From positions 1,095 to 47,107 of the forward strand of contig DBTN01000013.1 in assembly GCA_002307065.1 (NCBI GenBank): DNA of 46,013 nt, written 5' to 3'. Positions 18,204 to 25,702 of this stretch are shown here, in pieces. This stretch comes from Akkermansiaceae bacterium UBA1315 (GTDB taxonomy: Bacteria > Verrucomicrobiota > Verrucomicrobiia > Verrucomicrobiales > Akkermansiaceae). The position numbers were made by a program, and so were the translations under genes. The number at the start of each line of letters is the position of its first letter. Within the stretch, counting starts at the first letter, position 1. The notes below the pieces were generated by a model. It worked only from the letters and a program-made list of their open reading frames with translations. It made no database searches and had not been told where the DNA came from.

Positions 18204-18634
18204 TGATCTACATCGACACCAGCGCGTTGATCAGAACCTTGATTTCTGAAACCGCCTCCGAAGCGGTGGATCAAAGTTTGAATGAAGAAACCTCGGTGAT
18301 CGTCTCTCCGTTAGTCGAGTTGGAGATTCACGTACAACTGAGAGGATGGTTTCTCGGCGGACGATATCCAAGGCGCGAATATTCATCGCTTTGCGAAAAT
18401 TTCGAGAGTCTTAAGTCGATCCGACCCTTTGCATTCAGAATGATTTCCGGTGCGGTTTTCAGCGCCGCCCTCCATCAGCACCAACAAACTGAGATTCACT
18501 GCCGCTCGCTGGATCGCTTGCATCTCGCTGCCATGGAAGAATTGGGAATCAAACGACTGATGACACATGATTTTCGTCAAGCGGATGCGGCTCGCGAACG
18601 AGGATTTGAAGTTTTGATGCCAGGATTAAAATGA
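18203..18634 (+). CDS. vapC: PIN-domain ribonuclease toxin (VapC family)
   Basis: A 143-residue PIN-fold RNase. The acidic metal-binding set is present: Asp5 in MIYIDTSAL, Glu39/Glu41 in LVELEI, Asp104 in SLDRLHLAAM and Asp123 in THDFRQADAA. VapC enzymes cut tRNA or rRNA when the antitoxin is degraded. The gene is coupled on both sides: it overlaps the antitoxin by 1 nt and its TGA overlaps the hrpA start by 4 nt (ATGA), an unusual fusion of a toxin-antitoxin pair to an RNA-helicase gene. Confidence 0.9.
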   Translation: MIYIDTSALIRTLISETASEAVDQSLNEETSVIVSPLVELEIHVQLRGWFLGGRYPRREYSSLCENFESLKSIRPFAFRMISGAVFSAALHQHQQTEIHCRSLDRLHLAAMEELGIKRLMTHDFRQADAARERGFEVLMPGLK

Positions 18635-21600
18635 GTTTATTTTCTGGTAAGTGGAACTATCCCAAAGACCTGCCGGTCGTTGAACATCGCGAGGAAATCA
18701 TCGCCGCGGTGCAAAACCATCCGGTCGTGGTCGTGGTGAGCGAAACCGGTTCGGGAAAAACGACGCAACTTCCGAAGATGGTCGCCGAAGCGTTGGGTGT
18801 CGACGGCGGGAGAATCGGTTGCACGCAGCCACGACGCATCGCCGCGGCGAGTGTGGCGAAGCGGGTCGCGGAGGAATTGAACGTTCCGCTCAGCGATTAC
18901 GTCGGTTATCAGGTGCGATTTGAAGATCGGTCGACGAGCGAGACGCGGATCAAATTCATGACCGACGGGATTCTGTTGGCGGAGACCCAGGGGGATCGTG
19001 ATCTGAAACAATACGAAGCGCTGATCCTCGATGAAGCGCATGAACGTTCGCTGAATATCGACTTTCTGTTAGGTTATGTGAGGCGTCTGTTAGATCGTCG
19101 GAAAGATCTCAAACTGGTCATTTCTTCGGCGACGCTCGACGCGGGTTCCTTCTCCGAATTTTTCACGATCGACGGAATTCCAGCACCGGTCATCGAAGCC
19201 CCGGGCCGGATGTTTCCGGTCAATGAAGTCTTCCTTCCGCCATGGAATGATGAAGATTTGCCTCAGCATGTCGCTCGTGCGGTCGACCGGTTGACGGAGA
19301 TCGAACCGGGTGGCGATGTGTTGGTGTTCCTTCCCGGGGAACGCGAGATTCGCGAGTGCGCGGATGTGTTGGAAGGTCGGCAATACCGGAACACGGAGGT
19401 CTTGCCGCTGTTCGCGCGACTCGGCCTGGGCGATCAGCAACGCGTTTTCCAACCGGGGCAAAAGCGTCGTCTGATCCTCGCGACCAACGTCGCGGAAACC
19501 TCGCTGACCATCCCACGGATCGCCTGTGTCGTCGATTGCGGAACCGCGCGTGTCAGCCGCTGGAGTCCAGGAAAAGGCGTGCAGCGATTGCAGGTCGAAC
19601 CGGTCAGCCAAGCCAGCGCTCGCCAGCGAAAAGGCCGCTGCGGACGGGTCCGTGAGGGGACCTGCGTGCGACTTTACGAAGAGGAGGAACTGACCGAACG
19701 CCCGGAATTCACCGATCCCGAGATCCGCCGAAGCTCGTTGGCGGGCGTCATCCTGCGGATGAAATTTCTCGGTCTCCCCGAAATCAGCGAGTTCCCGTTT
19801 CTCGATCCTCCGGCACCGAAAGCGGTTTCGGAAGGTTATCGCACGCTGCGGGAAGTCGGCGCGTTGGACAAAGAGAGAAATCTAACAGAATCGGGTCGCC
19901 AGATCGGACGATTGCCGGTTGATCCGCGCCTGGGCCGCATGTTGATCGAGGCGCGCAAAGAAAAGTGTTTGGCCGAAGTTTTACCGATCGTCGCCGCGCT
20001 TGAGTCGAACGATCCCCGCGAACGCCCTGCGGAAAAAACCCGCGAAGCTGATGCCGCGCACGCTCGTTGGAAAGACGGCGATAGCGACTTCATCGGCATC
20101 CTGCGCTTGTGGCAGGACGTCGCCCGGTTCCGCGATGAAAAGGGCCGATGGAAACGAAACGCACTGCGGAAATATGCCGGCACGGTTTTCCTGAATGCGC
20201 GTCGCGTGATGGAATGGGCGAATGTTCAGGACGAACTTGCGGATCTGTTAGAACGCGAGTGGAAGTTAAAGATCGGCGAAATCGGCAAAGATCTTTCCGG
20301 CCTCGGTGCCTACGCGACCATTCACAAAGCGCTGCTTTCCGGCGTGCCGCGGCAGTTCGGTTTGTGGGATCGGGAGAACAAGGCGTATCGCAGTGCGAAC
20401 GGCGGATTCTTCGCGGTGTTTCCCGGGTCCGGTTTGTTCAGCGCGCCGAAACGTTTCGAGTGGGTGATGGGCATGGAACTGGTCGAAACGACCCGCCTGT
20501 GGGCGCGACGCGTGGCACGCATCGATCCGCAATGGGTGGAAGATGTCGCGCCACATCTGTGCACGAGTAAATTTGGCGAAGCGTATTGGGATGAAAAACA
20601 AGGCGCGGTGTATGGAAAACAAACGGTGATTTGTGGCGGGCTGCCGGTGGTCATGGGGCGACGCGTTCATTACGGCCGGATTGATCCGAAAGCCGCGCAC
20701 GGCATTTTTCTACGCGAAGGCGTGGTCGGCGGCGGACTGAGAAAAAAATGCCGGTTCCTCGATCAGATGGCGGAACTTCGCGAAGAACTGCAATCGATCG
20801 AACAGAAGCTGCGCCGACCCGGCGGGCTGTGGAGCGATGAAGCGGTCCTGCGGTTTTTCGAAGAACGAATCCCGGGTGAAATTCATACGGCGGCGGCATT
20901 TCACAAATGGCTTGAGAAAAACGAAGACCGGTTGGTGATGCAGGTCGGCGATGTGGTCGATGAAGATCTGGACGACCTTGGACTGGGTTTGTTTCCCGAT
21001 GTGTTCACTCACGAAGGGGAAGAATATCCGGTTTATTATCACGTCGCTCCGGGCGAACGGGATGACGGGGTGACGCTCGGAGTCCATGTCGACCAATTGC
21101 CGAAATTCCCCGACTGGCTGCCCGGCTGGGGAGTGGATGGCGATCTGTTAGAGCGGTCTGAGATATTGCTCCGCTCTCTGCCGAAAGATCTGCGTCGTGC
21201 GTGTCAGCCGATTTTTTCGATGGCGGAAGGTTTTGCCGAGTTGTGGAGATATGCCCCGAAAGACCGGCCGATCAATCAGGCGCTCTCGGAATATGCCAAA
21301 GAACGAACCGGTGCTTATGTGCCCGTCGATGATTATGATCCGGGAAAACTTCCGCCGGAGTTGATCACGAAGATATGGGTTTGTGATGACGATGGCGAAG
21401 AACTGGCGATGGGCGAAGATGTGGCGGCGATCAAATTGCAGCTCGCCGACCGCATGCGTATCCGGTTCGAAGCGGTGGCAAATGCGGATCTCGAAAAGCG
21501 CGGGATGATTTCCTGGGACGGCGAAAGCCTGCCAGAGCGCGTTGAAACGCCAGGCGGGCCAGCCTTTCCCGCATTGGTCGATGAGGGGAAATCCGTCGGT

Positions 21601-22344
21601 ATTAAAGCGTTCAGTTGTGCGACCGAGGCGGAGCAATCTCATCGCGCGGGCGGGGCGCGATTGTTATGTCTCGCACATCCCGATCAGGTCGCTCATTTGC
21701 GGAAAAAATTCCCGCTCGGTCTGATGGCGAAAGTCGAATTGCCGCGGCTCGGGCCGGGCGGAACCTCGCTGGAAGAACTGATTCTTTTGGCCGCCGAAGG
21801 CGCGGCGGGCCGGGCTTTTCCGAAATCTCCGGACGAATTCCGTGCCGTCACCGAAAAGGCGAGGGGACATTGGTTTGATGCAGCTTCGGCGATCGGGAAA
21901 TCGATCGATGAAATCATGGATCTGCTCCACGAAATCCGCGACTGGGTGGAGAAAAACCGCAACGACCGCAATCTCGGCCCCGTCGCAGCCGACATCGAAG
22001 AGCAGCTCCTGTGGCTCTTCCGCGGCCAATTCGCATGGCGCGCCGGTTTCTCGACGGTGCGCGATTATCCGCGTCGGCTCAAAGGCATCCGCTCCCGACT
22101 CGCAAGGATTTCATCGCTGCCCCTCGTCAAAGATCTGGAGAAAATGGACCGTGTCCGACGTTTATGGACACCCTGGTTTCAGCAATGGATCGCAAACCCC
22201 GAAGACCCCAAACTCTGGTCACACGGCTGGGCGCTGGAAGAACTGCGCATTTCCACCTTCGCCCCCGACGTCCCGGTCCAAGGTAAAATCTCCGAGAAAC
22301 GCATCGAGGAAAGCTGGCAGAAGTCCGGATACCCAAGCCTCTAA
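18631..22344 (+). CDS. hrpA: ATP-dependent RNA helicase HrpA
   Basis: A 1237-residue DEAH/RHA RNA helicase, close to the ~1300 residues of E. coli HrpA. Motif I SETGSGKTTQLPK (residues ~37-49), Ia TQPRRIAAASVAKRVAEE, DEAH box at 134-137 (LDEAHERSLNIDFL), SSATLDAGSFSEFF, motif V ATNVAETSLTIPRI and motif VI QRKGRCGRV are followed by the HA2 and OB-fold regions and a long C-terminal DUF3418-type extension (from about residue 630) typical of bacterial HrpA. Known HrpA rescues stalled or collided ribosomes on mRNA. It lies directly downstream of vapBC with a 4-nt overlap. Confidence 0.94.
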   Translation: MSLFSGKWNYPKDLPVVEHREEIIAAVQNHPVVVVVSETGSGKTTQLPKMVAEALGVDGGRIGCTQPRRIAAASVAKRVAEELNVPLSDYVGYQVRFEDRSTSETRIKFMTDGILLAETQGDRDLKQYEALILDEAHERSLNIDFLLGYVRRLLDRRKDLKLVISSATLDAGSFSEFFTIDGIPAPVIEAPGRMFPVNEVFLPPWNDEDLPQHVARAVDRLTEIEPGGDVLVFLPGEREIRECADVLEGRQYRNTEVLPLFARLGLGDQQRVFQPGQKRRLILATNVAETSLTIPRIACVVDCGTARVSRWSPGKGVQRLQVEPVSQASARQRKGRCGRVREGTCVRLYEEEELTERPEFTDPEIRRSSLAGVILRMKFLGLPEISEFPFLDPPAPKAVSEGYRTLREVGALDKERNLTESGRQIGRLPVDPRLGRMLIEARKEKCLAEVLPIVAALESNDPRERPAEKTREADAAHARWKDGDSDFIGILRLWQDVARFRDEKGRWKRNALRKYAGTVFLNARRVMEWANVQDELADLLEREWKLKIGEIGKDLSGLGAYATIHKALLSGVPRQFGLWDRENKAYRSANGGFFAVFPGSGLFSAPKRFEWVMGMELVETTRLWARRVARIDPQWVEDVAPHLCTSKFGEAYWDEKQGAVYGKQTVICGGLPVVMGRRVHYGRIDPKAAHGIFLREGVVGGGLRKKCRFLDQMAELREELQSIEQKLRRPGGLWSDEAVLRFFEERIPGEIHTAAAFHKWLEKNEDRLVMQVGDVVDEDLDDLGLGLFPDVFTHEGEEYPVYYHVAPGERDDGVTLGVHVDQLPKFPDWLPGWGVDGDLLERSEILLRSLPKDLRRACQPIFSMAEGFAELWRYAPKDRPINQALSEYAKERTGAYVPVDDYDPGKLPPELITKIWVCDDDGEELAMGEDVAAIKLQLADRMRIRFEAVANADLEKRGMISWDGESLPERVETPGGPAFPALVDEGKSVGIKAFSCATEAEQSHRAGGARLLCLAHPDQVAHLRKKFPLGLMAKVELPRLGPGGTSLEELILLAAEGAAGRAFPKSPDEFRAVTEKARGHWFDAASAIGKSIDEIMDLLHEIRDWVEKNRNDRNLGPVAADIEEQLLWLFRGQFAWRAGFSTVRDYPRRLKGIRSRLARISSLPLVKDLEKMDRVRRLWTPWFQQWIANPEDPKLWSHGWALEELRISTFAPDVPVQGKISEKRIEESWQKSGYPSL

Positions 22345-22634
22345 AAAGCCGTTCCGCCAACGATGGAGCAACTGACGAAGTGCTGCCTTTAGCCGGCGTG
22401 GAGGAAACGCCATCTCCGGAGAAGAGCGACCTCCAAATCGCCCATCCCTAGTCCGAATGAAACGTCGTTTCTGCTTCCCCCGAACCATCTTCCTGTTAGG
22501 AACTGCATTGCACGATGCCCCCTGTAAAATCCAACGCCACCCCGCCGCCACCCCCTAAGGGTGGATGGAAGATGGAAGTTCTCAAACGCATCGTCGCATT
22601 TGCGGCCTGATTCCCCCTATTTTTTAATCATAGC
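22345..22634. other. Intergenic junction between chromosomal hrpA and the restriction island
   Basis: No gene is supported here. The stretch contains a short GGCGT-N7-ACGCC hairpin and the palindrome CTCCGGAG near 22397-22425, and a pyrimidine-rich part before hsdM. No clear terminator for hrpA and no attachment-site duplication could be recognised, although the left edge of the island should lie here. A T-rich CCCCTATTTTTTAATC precedes the hsdM start without a Shine-Dalgarno sequence. Confidence 0.4.
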
Positions 22635-24272
22635 ATGTCAAAACAGAAAACCGCCTCCAAACCCTCGAAGTCTTTCGAGGAATCCCTGTGGGAAACCGCC
22701 ACCAAGCTGCGGGGCTCGGTCGAGTCCTCGGAATACAAGCACGTCGTGCTCTCGTTGATTTTCCTCAAGTTCGTCTCGGACAAGTTTGAGGAGCGCCGGG
22801 CGGAACTGGTTGCGGAGGGGAAGGGGGACTACGTGGATATGGTGGAGTTCTACACCATGCGGAATGTCTTCTACTTACCGGAGACTTCCCGTTGGTCGCA
22901 CATCCAGCAGCATGCGAAGCAGGGGGACATCGCAATCCGGATCGATTCCGCGCTCACGGCGGTGGAGAAGAGCAATGCCTCGCTGAAAGGTGCCTTGCCG
23001 GACAATTACTTTTCCCGCCTCGGGCTGGATGGCAGCAAGCTCTCCGCCCTCATCGATGCGATCAACAACATCGATACCGTCGGCGACAAGGAAGAGGACA
23101 CGGTCGGGCGGGTGTATGAATACTTTCTCGGGAAATTCGCCGCGTCCGAGGGCAAGCTGGGGGGCGAGTTCTATACGCCCAAGTGCGTCGTCAATCTCAT
23201 CGCGGAAATGATCGAGCCCTACAAGGGCAAGATTTACGATCCGTGCTGCGGCTCGGGCGGCATGTTCGTGCAGTCGCTAAAATTCGTGGAAAGCCACCAC
23301 GGCAATACCAAGGATATCTCGGTGTATGGGCAGGAATTCACCGCCACCACCTACAAGCTGGCGAAGATGAACCTCGCCGTGCGCGGGCTGGCGGCAAACC
23401 TCGGCGAAGTGCCTGCCGATACCTTTTTCAAGGATCAGCACCCGGATCTGAAAGCGGATTACATCATGGCGAATCCGCCCTTCAACCTGAAAGACTGGCG
23501 CGCACCCGATGAACTGGTGCACGATCCACGCTGGAATGGCTACGACACCCCGCCCACGGGAAATGCCAACTACGCGTGGATTCTCCACATGGTGAGCAAG
23601 CTTTCGGAAAATGGCGTGGCGGGCTTTGTTCTCGCCAATGGCTCCATGTCCACCAACACCACCGGCGAAGGCGCGATCCGTCAGAAAATGGTGGAGAACG
23701 ATCTGGTGGACTGCATGATCGCCCTGCCCGGCCAACTCTTCTATACTACTCAGATTCCCGTCTGCCTCTGGTTCCTCACCAAAAATAAGAAGGCAAGAAT
23801 GGTGACGATGGAAGGTGACGAAGGTGAGGAACATGGCCACTACCGTGATCGTCGAGGGGAGACGCTTTTCATCGATGCGCGAAAAATGGGCAGCATGATC
23901 AGCCGCACTCAAAAAGAGCTTCTCTCTGAAGACATCGCCAAGATTGCAAACACCTACCACAGTTGGCGGATGGATTATGGGGAAGTTGACTGCGGAGGCG
24001 GCAAGCGCGCGCTAGTTGATACAGATCCTGCTTTTCACTATCGAGACCAAGCGGGCTATTGCAAATCCGCCACGCTTGATGAAATCCGCAAGCACGACTA
24101 CGTGCTCACACCGGGACGTTACGTCGGTGCCGCCGATATCGAAGACGACGGCATCCCTTTCGAAACCAAAATGTCCGAGATGACCCAGACGCTTTACGCG
24201 CAGATGGAAGAGTCGGCGAAGCTGGATGAGGTGATTCGGAAAAACTTGGAGGGCTTGGGGTATGGGGAGTGA
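22635..24272 (+). CDS. hsdM: Type I restriction-modification system methyltransferase subunit HsdM
   Basis: A 545-residue N6-adenine methyltransferase. The N-terminal helical HsdM_N domain (FEESLWETATKLRGSVESSEYKHVVLS, residues ~15-45) is followed by the SAM site DPCCGSGGMF (202-211) after the FYTPKCVVNLIAEMI entry motif, and the catalytic NPPF at 280-283. Together with HsdS it methylates the target site in the cytoplasm and forms the restriction complex with HsdR. Its last 11 nt overlap hsdS. It opens a four-gene operon and its codon choice is unlike the flanks; it lacks the ACCGGT palindrome that is common there. Confidence 0.95.
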   Translation: MSKQKTASKPSKSFEESLWETATKLRGSVESSEYKHVVLSLIFLKFVSDKFEERRAELVAEGKGDYVDMVEFYTMRNVFYLPETSRWSHIQQHAKQGDIAIRIDSALTAVEKSNASLKGALPDNYFSRLGLDGSKLSALIDAINNIDTVGDKEEDTVGRVYEYFLGKFAASEGKLGGEFYTPKCVVNLIAEMIEPYKGKIYDPCCGSGGMFVQSLKFVESHHGNTKDISVYGQEFTATTYKLAKMNLAVRGLAANLGEVPADTFFKDQHPDLKADYIMANPPFNLKDWRAPDELVHDPRWNGYDTPPTGNANYAWILHMVSKLSENGVAGFVLANGSMSTNTTGEGAIRQKMVENDLVDCMIALPGQLFYTTQIPVCLWFLTKNKKARMVTMEGDEGEEHGHYRDRRGETLFIDARKMGSMISRTQKELLSEDIAKIANTYHSWRMDYGEVDCGGGKRALVDTDPAFHYRDQAGYCKSATLDEIRKHDYVLTPGRYVGAADIEDDGIPFETKMSEMTQTLYAQMEESAKLDEVIRKNLEGLGYGE

Positions 24273-25635
24273 AAGGGGGGAAACGAAAACAGGGGGGCGT
24301 GAGGCCTCAACCGGTTTTATTCCTGGCGACTATTCACTGGCAGTTGGGATGCCAGAAACTCCGGCGCCCAAAGGCTGGAAATGGTCTAAGCTAACTGACC
24401 TCGCCCGTCTAGAATCCGGACATACACCCAGTCGAAAGTATCCAGAATACTGGGACGGCGGAGTTTGTTGGGTCGGGATTCGCGATGCGACCGCTAACCA
24501 TGGCCAAACCATCTACGACACGAATCAACACGCATCAGAACTGGGAATAAAAAACTCATCCGCTCGAATGCTGCCGATGAATACTGTCTGCCTATCGAGG
24601 ACCGCTTCGGTTGGCTATGTCATTGTAATGGGAAAGGAAATGGCTACTAGCCAAGATTTCGTGAACTGGGTTTGCTCCGATGAATTGGATCATCAGTTTC
24701 TGAAATACATCCTGCTTTCAGAGAATCGAAGTTTCCTTCGTTTCGCGAGCGGAACCACCCACCAGACGATCTACTTCCCCGAGGTAAAGGCGTTTCATAT
24801 TTGCCATCCACCGCTCCCCGATCAAAAAGCGATCGCGCACATCTTGGGCAGCTTGGATGACAAGATTGAGTTGAATCGGAGGATGAATGCGACTCTGGAA
24901 GGGATGGCGCAGGCGCTCTTCAAAAGCTGGTTTGTGGACTTTGATCCGGTGATCGACAACGCCCTCGCCGCCGGCAATCCCATCCCCGACGAACTCGCCG
25001 ACCGCGCCGAAGTCCGCCGCCAAGCCCTCGCCAACGGCACCGCCAACCGCGAAGCCGCCAAACCCTTCCCCGCCGCCTTCCAACAAACCGAATCCATGGG
25101 CTGGATCCCAAAGGGATGGGAGATCTCAAAAGCCGAAAATTTGGTTGCCCGTCATAAGGTAAAACAGAAGTTCACAAAGAAAAATGCATTGGATCAAGGC
25201 GCAGTCCCTATCTTCGACCAAGGGGCAGGGCTTCTCTTGGGGTATAGCAATGAACCTGGCGACCAAGATTCATCAAAAGAGAATCCCAAATTCATTTTTG
25301 GCGACCATACCTGCATTACTCATTTATCAACGAAGCCCTTTTCGGTCGGCCCAAATGTAATTCCACTCTCGGCGAAAAAATATGCTCCTTATTGGACCTT
25401 CTACGCGATCAAAGATCTCCAAGAATTCCAAGAATACCGAAGGCATTGGATGGAGTTCGCAATCAAGCAGGTCTTACTACCATCTCTGAAATTGGCAGAG
25501 GTTTTTGACGGGCAAATCAGAGAGTTTCGTGCAGCGATGGAGTCCAATGACGAAATAACCAAATCACTCATCAAACTCCGCGACACCCTCCTCCCGAAAC
25601 TCATCTCTGGCGAACTCCGCCTCGCTGAAGGTTAA
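24262..25635 (+). CDS. hsdS: Type I restriction-modification system specificity subunit HsdS
   Basis: A 457-residue DNA-recognition subunit with two target-recognition domains, each followed by a conserved helix: TRD1 (residues ~34-190, beginning PKGWKWSKLTDLARLESGHTPS) with helix DQKAIAHILGSLDDKIELNRRMN, and TRD2 (~285-430, beginning WIPKGWEISKAENLVARH) ending in LIKLRDTLLPKLISGELRL. The central conserved spacer (~24950-25090) is markedly GC-richer than both TRDs, as expected if TRDs are exchanged by recombination. The recognition sequence cannot be predicted by eye. The true start may be the Met at residue 30 (MPETPAPKG). Confidence 0.93.
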   Translation: MGSERGETKTGGREASTGFIPGDYSLAVGMPETPAPKGWKWSKLTDLARLESGHTPSRKYPEYWDGGVCWVGIRDATANHGQTIYDTNQHASELGIKNSSARMLPMNTVCLSRTASVGYVIVMGKEMATSQDFVNWVCSDELDHQFLKYILLSENRSFLRFASGTTHQTIYFPEVKAFHICHPPLPDQKAIAHILGSLDDKIELNRRMNATLEGMAQALFKSWFVDFDPVIDNALAAGNPIPDELADRAEVRRQALANGTANREAAKPFPAAFQQTESMGWIPKGWEISKAENLVARHKVKQKFTKKNALDQGAVPIFDQGAGLLLGYSNEPGDQDSSKENPKFIFGDHTCITHLSTKPFSVGPNVIPLSAKKYAPYWTFYAIKDLQEFQEYRRHWMEFAIKQVLLPSLKLAEVFDGQIREFRAAMESNDEITKSLIKLRDTLLPKLISGELRLAEG

Positions 25636-25702
25636 ACTTCGTGCTGATGCATCCGAGCAATAGCAAATCTGTATCCAAAGAATATTAAATAGATAGAAGC
25701 TT

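Noticed and set aside
22345..22634. tRNA or attachment site as integration point of the island
   Set aside because: No cloverleaf, no T-arm-like GGTTCGAATCC and no matching direct repeat at 32218-32570 could be seen.
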